From: Ilex aquifolium
Lineage: Eukaryota > Streptophyta > Magnoliopsida > Aquifoliales > Aquifoliaceae
Assembly (NCBI GenBank): GCA_951799425.1
Contig: OX637405.1
Location: forward strand, 24,193,371-24,257,370
DNA: 64,000 bases
Reading direction: 5' to 3'
Shown piece by piece: positions 32,417 through 43,099 of this stretch (the first letter of the stretch is position 1; the number at the start of each line of letters is the position of its first letter). The notes under the pieces are model-generated. The model did not search any database, was not told the DNA's origin, and saw only the letters and a program-made list of their open reading frames with translations. Both the position numbers and the translations under genes were made by a program.

Positions 32417-32425
32417 TTAAATTTT

Positions 32426-33317
32426 TAATGGAAGTGATCACATTTTGGTCACTTGATATAGTCGAAAAGAATAACTCATGGTCATTTCTGTTAAAAAACT
32501 TAATGGAGTTGTTTGGTTGGAAACCATTTAAACAGGGATTGAATATTTTATGGATTTTTTTTTTTTTTTGAACATTAATACTTTAGGGATTAAATTGATA
32601 AAATCAATTCAATTAAGATCAAAGTATCAAAACTTATATATTTTAGGAACCAAAAAAACTATTAACCTTAAAATATTTTGGAGTTACTCCTACTTGTTAA
32701 TCAGATGGGCTTCTCACACCACGCGTTTTTTTTATGAGGCAAACATCATTACTTCAAATTTTAGGTTTAAGATGGAGTCTTGTTCAAAGTGGCAAAAGTT
32801 ATCATCATGTTTTTTTTTTTCGATAAACGAAAAACAAAAAAAATTATCAAAATACTTATGCTTATAATGCTTCTCACTTTATTTTCTCCTCAGTCTCTTT
32901 TACCTTCTAGTTCTATCCTGAGATAACTCCTCGAGATATGTATAACCGTGCCTGAACGCCCTTACTTTCTAAACTTTGAAATTAATTAAGCTTGTTTGTA
33001 TTCTCTCAGAGGTTAGCTTTTACGGTAGTGATAGTGGATTATAAGCTTATTTACTCTCTGGTCTTCCGTTGTGTATATCTAAATATTGGGTAAGTAAGTA
33101 TTTATGTGGTCGAAATAGTTAAAAATAATAATAATTGCATTTAACAATTGATGTCTTATTTGTATTGTAATTTTTTATGCTGGTTCATATTGCATTTTAA
33201 AAGAACTAAGCAAAGAGAAATTGGTATTTAAAGATGCGTCAACCATAGACATTTACCACTTCGGCTGCAGGCCTCATAAAATTATGCTCAATTAACGATA
33301 TATTTCTTTCATGTATT
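32426..33317. other. AT-rich spacer ending in a low-copy repeat
   Basis: No gene seen. The part 33110-33317 resembles 21150-21260 and 22170-22320 (TTGTATTGTAATTTTTTATG, TTAAAGATGCG, TTTCATGTATT). The copia LTR begins directly after it. Confidence 0.5.
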
Positions 33318-33648
33318 TGTTGGTTATCCAAGACCGAAAATTAACCACAAATAAGATATAAACAGAAGAGGAAATATTTATTTCTCTCTGGAAATAAAAT
33401 ACAAGAATTTTCTCACAAATGAGATCTCTCCTGAATCTCTCACTCTCTCTATTTCTTGCTCACTGATCCTTGAACAAATTTTTGGCCTTCACTAAGCTCC
33501 CTATTTATAGGGAGTATCTGGCCAAAAAGTCAAGAAAAGAAGGGAACTCATTTAATGCACTGGCAAGCTTTGTCAAAATTCAGCCGTCCATAGAGGTGGC
33601 TACTAGAGTGGGCTACTGGATAGCCTTCTAATGGAAATGGAACCTTCA
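33318..33648 (-). mobile_element. 3' LTR of Tnt1-like copia element
   Basis: A 331-bp LTR running TGTTGGTTATCC to GGAACCTTCA on plus, with the minus TATA box CCCTATAAATAGGG near 33497-33515. The minus polypurine tract GAGAGGGAGATT (complement of 33649-33660) abuts it, so this is the 3' LTR. It is related to but clearly diverged from the LTRs at 17864 and 20195. The left flank GTATT (33313-33317) would be the target duplication; the other end is lost. Confidence 0.85.
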
Positions 33649-34090
33649 AATCTCCCTCTCTAGAACCATCAGAAGAGAATGTAATCAGACATTCATCCCA
33701 ACTATGTCTCTGCACAGCTCAAGCTTCTCCCGAGTAACAACCTTAATCAACATGTCTGCTAGATTCTCCTTTGTTGATCTTCACTAGTTTCAACAACTGT
33801 TGCGCAATCACCTCGCGTATCCAATGATAGTGAATATCAATATGCTTCGTCCGGGAATGGTGCATTGAGTTCTTGCTCAAGTCTAGAGCACGTTGACTAT
33901 CACAATGCACCTTTTATTCCTTCTTCTTAATACCCAATTCTTGGAGAAACCGATTTAACCACAACATTTCCTTATCAGCTTCCATTGCAGCAATATACTC
34001 TGTCTCTGTCGTGGATAAAGTTACGCACTTTTGCAACCTTGACTGCCATGACACAGCTCCCCCTGTAAAAGTGTAAAGAAATCATGATAT
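33649..34090 (-). pseudogene. Copia RNase H region
   Basis: The minus translation shows the RNase H end of a Tnt1-like pol: TETEYIAAMEADKEMLWL, then LQELGIKKKE, then VHCDSQRALDLSKNSMHH and TKHIDIHYHWIREVI. The catalytic glutamate (EAEY-like, here TEYIAA) and the CDSQ aspartate are visible. A stop sits after GIKKKE, and another frameshift separates this from RT. It is the C-terminal end of the element before the polypurine tract. Confidence 0.82.
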
Positions 34091-35200
34091 AGATTTTCTA
34101 CCATCAAGATCTTCTGCCATATCTGAATCTATATAGCCTTCCAAAATTGGTTCAACTCTCCCGTAACACGAGCATATCTTCGATGTACCCTTAAGGTATT
34201 TGAGAATCCACTTGACCACTTTCCAGTGTTCTTTCCCTGGATTAGAAATAAATATGCTCACCATGCCCACTGCATGGGCAATATCTGGCCTTGTACACAC
34301 CATTGCATACATTAGACTTCCAATTACTGAAGAGTAGGGAATCATTGTCATATCTTCTATCTCCTTCTTTGATGAGGGACATGAATTCTTGCTCAACTTG
34401 AAATGATTAGGCAGTGGGATGCTGATTGGCTTAGCAGTATCCATGTTGAACCTTGGGACCGCCCGTTCAACGTATTTCTCCTATGATAGCCACAATTTCT
34501 TGTTTTTCCTATCACGAGCAATCTACATGCCTAGCATCTGCTGAGCTTGGCTTAAGTCCTTCATGTCAAAGGAACTAGATAGTTTCTTCTTTAACTTGCT
34601 AATCTTTATTATATCCTTTCTGACGATCAACATATCGTCAAAATAAAGTAGGAGTGTAACAAAATTGTCATCCGAGAATCTCTGAACATAAACACACTGA
34701 TTTGCAACAGTCCTATTGTAACCTTGGCCCACCATGAAAGAGTCAAACTTCTTATACCACTTTCTAGGTGGTTGCTTGAGACTGTATCAACTTGCAGACC
34801 CAGATTTTCCTTCCTTGGAACCTCGAAACCTTCTAGGTGTTCCATATAGATTTCTTCATTCAGATCTCCATGAAGAAATATTGTTTTCACGTCTATTTGT
34901 TCAAGATCCAAGTTTAAACTGGCTACTAATCCGAGAATGATTCGAATTGAGGTCATCTTAACAACTAGTGAGAAAATCTCGTCAAAGTCAATTCCTTTCT
35001 TCTATTGAAATCCTTTAATGACCAATCGAGCCTTATACTTCACTAGTGTCCTACTATCGTCTTTCTTCAGCTTGAACCTCCATTTATTCCTCAGTATTTT
35101 CTTGCTTTTTGGAAGTTTCACAAGCTCATAGGTTTGATTTTTCTACAAGGAATCCATCTCATCCTGCATGGCTTGCATCCACTTGTATTTATTTGTACGA
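34082..35200 (-). pseudogene. Copia reverse transcriptase
   Basis: Three open stretches cover RT. At 34627-34956 lie SIRIILGLVASLNLDLEQID, VKTIFLHGDLNEEIYMEH and the start of the palm. At 34523-34735 the frame shifts and shows LLLYFDDMLIVRKD, so the catalytic YxDD is intact, and it continues to LGM. At 34082-34444 it gives IPYSSVIGSLMYAMVCTRPD, HAVGMVSIFISNPGKEHW and LKYLKGTS. At least two frameshifts break it. Order and motif spacing are those of Tnt1-type elements. Confidence 0.88.
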
Positions 35201-35211
35201 GCTTGTACTTT

Positions 35212-35565
35212 TTAGAAGCTCTCCGGCTCCCCCTCATCAGTAAGCAGAATATAGTCTAACTCCAGATATCTGCTCGACGGAATGTGTCCTCTTTCAGATC
35301 TTCGTGATTGAGGCTCGTCAGCTATATGAGGTACACCATCATCTGATTGTTGTGATGGTTCTGCAACATCAAGTGGAGGGGGTTGTTGGTCCCCCTGCTC
35401 AACACCTTCTTCATCATCTTGTTTTGGTTCTGTAGCTTCATCCTGCACTTCGTCATTATCTGTGGCAAACTGTAACGGTGTAGGGTCTGGAATAATGTCC
35501 TGTGCACTGCTGAACTTTGTGGGATTTTCAAAGTCCTCATACGTCTGGTTTTCATGGAACACCAT
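35212..35565 (-). pseudogene. Copia integrase-RT linker
   Basis: A 117-residue acidic open stretch begins MVFHENQTYEDFENPTKF and ends with SRRSERGHIPSSRYLELDY. In copia elements such a low-complexity D/E/Q-rich linker with an R-R-S-x-R motif separates integrase from RT. It supports continuity of the element. Confidence 0.8.
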
Positions 35566-36360
35566 GTCCCTGCTCCTGATGATCCTTTTAGCCTTTAGGT
35601 CCCATAATTTGTATTCAAATTCTTCATCTCCGTAGCCAATAAAGATGCACAGATTGGTCTTGGAATCAAGTTTCTGCCTTTGCTCCTTGGATATATGTGC
35701 AAATGCCTTGCACCCAAATATTCTTAAGTGAGAATATGAGGGATTCCTACCAGACTACACCTTCTCCGAAATATCAAAATTCAACAGTCCTGACGGTGAT
35801 CTGTTTATCATATAACAGGCGGCATGAACAACTTCACCCCAAAATGGCTTCGGCAGCTTTGTCATACTCAGCATGCATCCGGCTTTTTCCACAATGGTTT
35901 GATTCATCCTATTTACTACTCCATTGTGTTGTGAGGTACGTGGAACTATCTTCTCATGTCTAATACCGTAATTTTCATAGTAAGCTTCAAACTCTGTAGA
36001 AGTATATTCCCATCTATTGTCTGTTCGAAGACACTTTAGCTTTGTTCATATTTCTCGCTATACCATGGCATGAAATCTTTTGAAGCATTCGAGTACTTGG
36101 TCCTTTGTCTTAAGAAAGTACACACATACCTTCCGTGTAGCATCATCAATAAAGGTCAGAAAATATCTGTTGCTGCCTAATGATTCCACCTCTAGGGGAC
36201 CACAAACATCAGAGTGTACCAGGCTTAACAAATATGATCTCCTCTTCATAGATGAACTGAAGGAGACTCGATGTTGTTTACCAAAAAAGCAATGATCACA
36301 AGGATTTAGCACAACATCCTTGGCAACTGTGATGAGGTCTTTCTTTGCCAAGGTAAACAA
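35566..36360 (-). pseudogene. Copia integrase
   Basis: The stretch 36058-36360 carries the zinc-finger end CDHCFFGKQHRVSF and the core start LVHSDVCGPLEVESLG with FLTFIDDATRKVCVYFLKT. The rest of the core and C-terminal part runs on to 35566 in broken frames. These include an ERLHEKIVPRTSQ-like segment near 35920-35960 and an EHKRRNLIP-type region near 35700. The first catalytic aspartate is visible. Unlike copy A at 14830, the zinc-binding cysteines here are intact. Confidence 0.8.
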
Positions 36361-36900
36361 TCATTTTTTTCCTATGTGACCAAGTGTCTAGTGCCACAGA
36401 TTTGGTGAAGCCTCATTTTCAACTGCATTGAGGCTGTCTGAACAAACCTTTACATGGGTCTTGTAAAGCGTGCCATAAATATGTCCTCAGACGACAACCA
36501 TGACACCTTTCGTGAGCTTCCATGTGTCATTACTGACATGGTTATTGTAGCCCTGCCTATCAAGGGCTATCCTAGAAAGTAGATTTAGCCAAAGGTTGGG
36601 CACGTGTCGAACATCCTTCAATACCAATGTACAACCAACATTTGTTTTTATCTGAATATCACCAATTCCCATGATTTTGGAAGAACTGGTGTTTTCCATC
36701 CTCACCGTACCAAAGTCTCTAGCTTTGTACGTCGAGAAGAAATCGCTATGAGAAATGGCATGGCAAGAAGCTGAAGTATATACCACCCACTTAGTGTCAT
36801 GGCCAGAAAAATGAAGGCATGTCTCTTCATTGACAGAAAGAAAGGCCATATCCTCTAAGAGAGTGACTAGCATCTCTTTGTCATGTTTCTTCGGCTGATT
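36361..36900 (-). pseudogene. Copia protease and pre-integrase region
   Basis: Within 36487-36960 the frame reads TKWVVYTSASCHAISHSDFF, where copy A has DTAASYHAT. The catalytic aspartate is replaced by tyrosine, so the protease is dead. It continues GDIQIKTNVGCTLVLKDVRH and VPNLWLNLLSRIALDRQ. The pre-integrase segment follows with several changes. Confidence 0.85.
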
Positions 36901-37480
36901 ACTGCTTTGATATTTATCGCTTAGCAACTTGCGGTAGTTTTTCTTCACGTGGCCTTGCATGCCACAATGATAACACTTGTATGTGGATCTTCCTCCATCA
37001 TTTGATTTCCCTGGATCTTGTGACCTTCCTCTATTTTTACTCCTTCCTCTTCCACTACCTCTGCCACTTCTTTGTTGTCTGCCTCTACTACCTCTTTGTT
37101 GTCTGCCTCTACTCTCTCAGTGACGAGAGCATTTGACTGGTCAATACCGGCACCCTTTCTCTTGGCCTCCTCATTGAATAGGACATCCTTAACCATTGAC
37201 ATGGTAAGTTTGCCTCCTGGAGCCAAATTGTTGAGAGAGACTACCAGCATCTCCTAACTGTCTGGTAGAGCACTGAGAAACAATAGAGTGTGTACTTCAT
37301 CCCCCAGATTCAACTTTACTGATGATAATTGATTTACCAGACTCTGAAACTCACTAGTGTGCTCGGCAATTGAAGTTCCACTTTTTAACTTCAGATTCAC
37401 AAACCGCCTCATCAAAAGAGCTTTATTCCGAGCAGTCTTGGCCTAGTACGTGTCTTCTAGCTTCTTCCAGAGGACATGTC
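36901..37480 (-). pseudogene. Copia gag, C-terminal two thirds
   Basis: From the zinc knuckle leftover (GHVKKNYRKLL, where the last Cys of the CCHC knuckle is replaced by Tyr) back through a basic/acidic tail with a doubled EADNKEV unit (36945-37250). It extends to the N-side block FVNLKLKSGTSIAEH and LVNQLSSVKLNLGDE. A stop interrupts it near 37257. Homology ends at about 37480, so the gag start, leader and 5' LTR are missing. Confidence 0.82.
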
Positions 37481-38420
37481 TTCCAGAAAGCCTGGAACCG
37501 GTTCTATATTGCTGGAACCACTATTATGATCAACATAAAGCTTGGAACCAATTCTATATAGGTTCTACACACTAAGTCAGTTCACAAAGTCCCGCCGGGT
37601 CTTCATTACTTGGTCGTGAAGCTACTTCCATCCACTTTCACAATTTGAGGGGGAGCTCCTAACTCCTAGGCAAAGCTTTTCATTGGATAATTTCACCTTC
37701 CAACCTTCACATGAGCATTTCTATTGGACGAGACTGGCAGAGAAAATTTCTTCGGGAAAGCTTCCACCAACCAACCCACTCACCTTAGCCAATGGGGATG
37801 GCGGATGAAGATGTTATATATACACATTCCTACACACATAAGAGGACATTTTGCTTAGTTTTAGAGTTCTAGTTTAGAGTCTTGCTTTAGCTTTACATTG
37901 TAATAGTTTTGTTGGGTTACAGAGAAGACAACTAGAAGAATTTCCATTTCATTTTCAAAGCTCTATCTATATAGTTTGTTCTTGTATTTGAACTTAGTGT
38001 TTTGAAGCTATCCTAGTGGAGATTACTTCTTTCAGTCTTGTTGCTCATTTTCATTAGTTTTACATGTTGTTTATCGCCGATTTAGATTTGACGGGTTTTA
38101 CTTCTAGCTAAGTTTCGGCTCAATTCAAAAGATGATTCTCATCCATAATCAAGCATAACGATTCTCTAATGATTTCTAACCAATCAAATGCTTTGTAGAA
38201 GGGAAAAAATAACTTTGAAAACTAATTTTTAAGTAACCACCTTGATTTCTTGTCGATGGTTCGTCCAGCACGAGTAATGCTTGAAAATCATTTATACATC
38301 TAGGTGCTTATCATTTTAGCTTCCATTTCCTATCTTCAAAGCTACATTTTCCGTAAATTTGGTTTTAGTTGAACATTTTCCATCTAAACTAGTTTGAATA
38401 CAATGTCGGATGAGTTAAAG
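37481..38420 (+). mobile_element. LTR-like non-coding sequence of unknown family
   Basis: It begins with a short duplicated block (GGAACCRRTTCTATAT type, 37487-37565). It has a TATA-like TTATATATACAC at 37815-37826, followed by a T-rich leader-like stretch. There is no coding frame. The layout (upstream region, TATA, T-rich transcript start) resembles an LTR or promoter, but I find no convincing ends. Confidence 0.35.
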
Positions 38421-39030
38421 TTAAGAGTCAAAATGTTTGGTTATGGTGAGACGATTCCTGTGGATTAGTTGACTGTTTTCTTCTTGACATTGATACACTA
38501 GAATTAATTCCTCCATTTTTCCACAAAACAAGGGATCTCTACTTTTTATTGCATACACATCACCAATCAAATTTCGTTTGTTCCCTGTGGAGACGACCTC
38601 GGATTTTTGAGTTACTGTAGTGCACAACTTTCTTACGCTTAGGAAACACATTGCATACATTTTAAAAGAGAGTTTGGGAGAACAAGCATCCCACCAATAA
38701 TCCACTTCTCCTTCGAACATCCACTTATTTGCCTCCAATGGATTAGAACTTCCTTGAAAAGTGGGCGGTCGTTGCCGTAAGAATTCTCTCAACACATTCA
38801 TCCTCCTAGACTCCTAGTTGTGCGTTGGGTCTACCACCAAGGACTATGCGACCCTATCCTGATTGTTCCCATTCTGGTTCCATACCAGAGTGGTTAGCTC
38901 TCTCAGAAACTGATAGATGCCATGAGTAGCATCTTGTGGTGGTCATGGGGGGTTAGCGAGGCATCCATGTCCACATCTATTGTCCATTCTGCACACCAAG
39001 CATAGTTTTAGTTTCCTTGAAAAACTATCA
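38421..39030 (-). pseudogene. Chromovirus-type gag N-terminal fragment
   Basis: On minus, LREFLRQRPPTFQGSSNPLE and ANKWMFEG (38690-38801) match the start of the gypsy chromovirus gag core. Upstream, 38801-39030 carries decayed N-terminal sequence with stops. Past KWM the frame runs into unrelated sequence that includes GAGGTCGTCTCCACAGGGAA (complement of 38577-38596), a phrase common in plant LTRs. Thus the gag is truncated after about 40 recognisable residues. The primer-binding site and LTR to the right fit the same element. Confidence 0.6.
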
Positions 39031-39152
39031 ATATCAATTTACACTTAATGCATAAACATATAATTCTTATCTAGCTCAAGTCTACTTTCTTTCAACCTAA
39101 CCTAACACCCTAGTGGTATTCCACAACCTATAGCTCCCATGTAAGACTTAAA

Positions 39153-39172
39153 GCCTAGGCTCTAAACAAACA
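39153..39172 (-). other. Degenerate primer-binding site
   Basis: The plus sequence GCCTAGGCTCTAAACAAACA resembles the complement of the Met-tRNA-type site (GGCTCTGATACCA) with several changes. It lies directly before the LTR start TGTAACGCCCC at 39173. Position supports it more than sequence does. Confidence 0.45.
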
Positions 39173-40500
39173 TGTAACGCCCCAAAATCCACCTTGGAAT
39201 GCATTACTATCTACAATCCATCCAATCACGAGAAAAACTAAAACTAACCATATAAATACTAAACCATTCGATAAGGAAAACAAACACTAAAGTCAATAAA
39301 ACAATTTAACTTTTCCAACTTACAACTCAAAACTAAAATGTATCTAGTAGCAGAATAATTAAATCTAACTAAAACATTGTTTCATAAAAGTCTCTCAAAC
39401 TCTAGCCAATAAGGAAACATTTCTACTTCTCCAAGACAGGATCCACATCTTGATTCTCCACCGTCTCGTAGTCAACCTGCTCATCCACATCGACATTATC
39501 TTCTATGCCAAAATCTGTAATTGTGTTTTCGTAGAGGGTGAGTAAAAACCCATAGAAAATTCATCTCAAATTCAGACAAGTTTTTAAAACAATATAAAGA
39601 AGGCAAGTTTCTTTTGAAAAATAGCATATATACTTTTTTAAAAGTAATACAATGACAGTTGTAATGATCTCAAGTGTACGAAATACAGTAAATCAATGAC
39701 AAGAATAAATATTTAAAGGTTAGACCAAACAACGAATAATCCAATAACATCATCTCAATTGTCTCATTTATGTTGGTTGCTTCTTAGAATTTTATAGAAC
39801 GATCCTACCTCGTTCACCCACCACAATCATAAAAAATCTCAATCATTTACCGCATGGCTACATCACAAACCATTTTAGAAATGGCGTATACCGTCTCACA
39901 CAACATTAACAAATCCTTCTCAGGAAAGGTATATCATCATTCAACCTTGAACCTACGTAAACAATAGTGGTTGTCCTCTCAAGGAAAAAATCCACCACAA
40001 GTGTTAGACAACCATCTCACCCCCACTGGGATAGACTAACCTCTAACACTCTACTGCAGATTTCAAAAGCAATCTAAGTCTGTCACACCCAAACCATACA
40101 GAAATGAAAACCACAACTTTAGCCAAAAATCATGTACTCAACCAACCACACGTTTCATCAAATCCATGGATTACAATTCTCAAAAATTAATAATAATAAT
40201 GAAATTAAAATATGCAAGAGGTCACATCAAGAAAGTATTTACAATTTCGATATCACATATCTAGGATTTTTCAAAAACTATCAACTTCTTGGAACAAGAA
40301 CAATTATTTGACTAATTTAAGAAAGAATTGGAATTTAGAACTCAAGAACCAATGTGTTTTTCACATTAAAACATGTTTTTAGCAAAACTAGGGTTTTGAA
40401 AATCAAGAATAATAAACATGTATTTTGTTTAAAACAACTTTTCAATCGGAAAGAAATCAAACACTAAAAATTGTATATCATATAACTATTAAGAAGATTG
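39173..40500 (-). mobile_element. Chromovirus-type LTR (right end uncertain)
   Basis: Starts TGTAACGCCCCAAAATCC, a typical plant gypsy LTR terminus. It continues through a GGTGAGTAAAAACCCA stretch and the C-rich CATCTCACCCCCACTGGGAT block found in such LTRs. A second LTR-like word TGTCACACCC occurs at 40082. I cannot define the right end; the composition changes near 40520. Confidence 0.5.
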
Positions 40501-43080
40501 AAAACATACATATATAATACCATAAGGGGGTGTTCGTTTCACAGGATATAGGGGGATTATATGGGGGATTGGGTTAAAATTTTCTTGGGCCGACATATCC
40601 CATATTTGGGAATGTAAAAATGGATGGGACTTTCGTAGTCATTCAAATCCTCGGCCCGTAGTTTTGCACTCCAATATCCCCTTTCATCCGGACTGTTGTA
40701 ACCCATTGAATACACTATGTTACATCAAAGTATCACAATAAGATTGTCAATTTCTCATTCGATTAGGCAACCACAATGAAAATGGAGGAAGATTTTCATT
40801 TTCAAGGTTGAGTCCCTCTTAGTAGTTTAAGATTTTTTTTCTGGTTGCAGTTTTTCTTGTTTGTTGCATTAGGTAGATGCATTTTATATTTGTTATTGTT
40901 ATCTGAAAAATGGAAAAAAAAAAAAGGAAAAAGTAAAAGGCAAAATGATTTTACTTTCGTAAATTTTTTGATTGTTCACATGAGAACCAGTTATTACGAC
41001 TACAATAATCCAACAACTGATAGAAGTGAAACCAGAAGCCAAATTTTCATATTACTCATACAGGAACATATGCTTGTGGTAAAATGTCTCTTTGAGGAGT
41101 TGTTTCAGCCACCAGGAAGAATCAACAACTCAAAAACACGATAGAGACAAGTTAAAAAATTTATGAAGTTTGACACGCTTGAAAATGGAATACTTGTCTT
41201 ATTTAAATGAAAATATAAACATATAGCTAGACAACTACAGATTGGACCTTCATCATAATTTTGTGAACCAGAAAATTCAATTTCTTGCTACTATGTCATC
41301 GTTCGTTTAATATCCACCAACCATCCTCCTTTTAAATATTCAAGCCAAAGCGCCACAAAGAGACATATTATGATTCTAACTTTTCCACTGTAGATTTTAA
41401 CTCAGTCTTCAAATTTCATACACTCATGGAAGACAACTACAAGACATGCTATCACAGATCAAATAGGCACACTATATGACAAACGCAAATTCAAACTTGG
41501 ACCATTCTAATGATTACAATGATGGTCATTCAAGTCCATAGCCACTTTAAATTTGGAAGAAGTATATTATTTGAACACGTTACTTTCTAGAAATCAACTC
41601 AACCCAGCCCAACAAGGCATCAACACAAGCAGTTAGCCTAAAATCCCTTTACTGCCTTTTACCTTCAACTTCAGTACATATCTCCAGGGTCACCTGCCAT
41701 CATGTATTTCCACATAGCCTTTCACTTGCGTTTGTGTGTCCATATACATGTAGTTTGTGTGTCCATATACATGCAGCCTCCCCACATAGACTATCATTAT
41801 CCCCAAATGTTACATTCTACAAATAAGGTCTTTGTTCAGTGAATTTTCGCCACTTGCAACAGAAAAATTACAGGTGTCATGTGAACTATGACAAGCAATT
41901 CTTTACGCAACTAAAAGAAAAAGAAGAAAAGAGGAGGGAGGGGGGATCGTTATATGAACAAATAGCAGCAATTCTTCATGAGCTGAAAAAAAAAACAAAA
42001 AAAGAGAGAGAGAAAGAAAGGAAAGAAGATGGGGGAATGCAAAGAAAATAATGCAAAACCGAGAAGCGAGAAGCTAAGAACAAAGGTGATGTGCTACCAA
42101 ACTCATATTATCCCATAATTCGAATCTTGACAAACTTTTACCAGCAATTTACATGTCTTTCCTAAGGACGACTTTTCAGATAATCATTTACCCCATAGGC
42201 CACAGTCATATGAAGCTAACCACCCTGGGATTTCTGGTGACTATAGTCCAAACATAGTTGTCAAATGCTGGTGATGCTTCAATTTAACTGCTTCAAAAAA
42301 TTAACATTAATCAAGATTTAGAAATTTTGATACAAAAAAACAAAAACAAAAATATTTGGCTTTGTAAAGTAGCAGTAATTCTTACATAGGTTTCGCTGGA
42401 GAAGGAAGAAGAAGGCAGCTGTAGCTACAGATCCAGATCCAGAGGCTTCGATGGCTTGGCAGGTGGGCTTCGTCGAGAGGATCAGAGGACTTCATCGAGA
42501 AGATCAGAGGACTTCGTCAATGAAGAATAGAGAGAAGAGAGAGAGTGGGCTCGTCGTCGTAAAAAACAAAGGGCTTAGAGACAGTGGGTTTCATCTTCGT
42601 GAAGAACAGAGAGAGGGGTTGGGTTCGTTGTCGTAAAGAACATAGAGAAAAGAGAGAGTGGGGGGGGGGGTTGTGTTTTGTCGTCGTGAAGAATAGAGAC
42701 GAGATCGAAGAATAGAGAGAAAACAGAGTAATTAATTTTTTTTTTGTAAACCCTAGCCACTAAAACAACGTCATTTCAGTGGCTATAGGGATAAAAAAAA
42801 ATTCAGTTTAAACAAAACGTCGTTCCAACAAAAATAAAAAATAAACAACAACTGCGCATATCGTATGTATCGTACCGATACGTATCGTATCGTAAAAACG
42901 TATCGTGTATCGGACGATACTATGCAAAAACGATACAAAACTCTGATTTGTATCGTTTTACCTCTGTATCATGACGTATCATACGATACATATCGCGTAT
43001 CGTACTATACTAACAACTATGATTCCACACCATTGAAATTTATAGGCAATCAAATTACACCAAATGGAATAGGATGAAAA
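40501..43080. other. Low-information spacer with local repeats
   Basis: No convincing gene. From 40526 GGGGGTGTTCGTTTCAC looks like a transposon end, but no partner was found. 41743-41775 has a 24-bp phrase (GTTTGTGTGTCCATATACAT) twice. 42450-42740 has three or four imperfect copies of a GAAGAAYAGAGAGA / TCGTCGTG unit. 40845-41144 is a 99-codon open stretch with no recognisable domain. 42850-43012 is listed separately. Confidence 0.5.
42850..43012. repeat. GTATCG/CGATAC word-rich block
   Basis: At least fifteen overlapping occurrences of GTATCG, CGATAC or close variants within about 160 bp, on both strands, forming nested palindromes such as CGATACGTATCG. It could be the remnant end of a MITE; no target duplication was found. 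Confidence 0.7.
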
Positions 43081-43099
43081 AGAAAAAAGATATCTAGAT

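Noticed and set aside
32930-32965. ATAACCGTGCCTGAACGCCC as a Helitron end
   Set aside because: The hairpin does not pair well and no CTAG is placed correctly.
40526-40700. GGGGGTGTTCGTTTCACAGG as the left end of a MITE
   Set aside because: I found no inverted partner or target duplication within reach.
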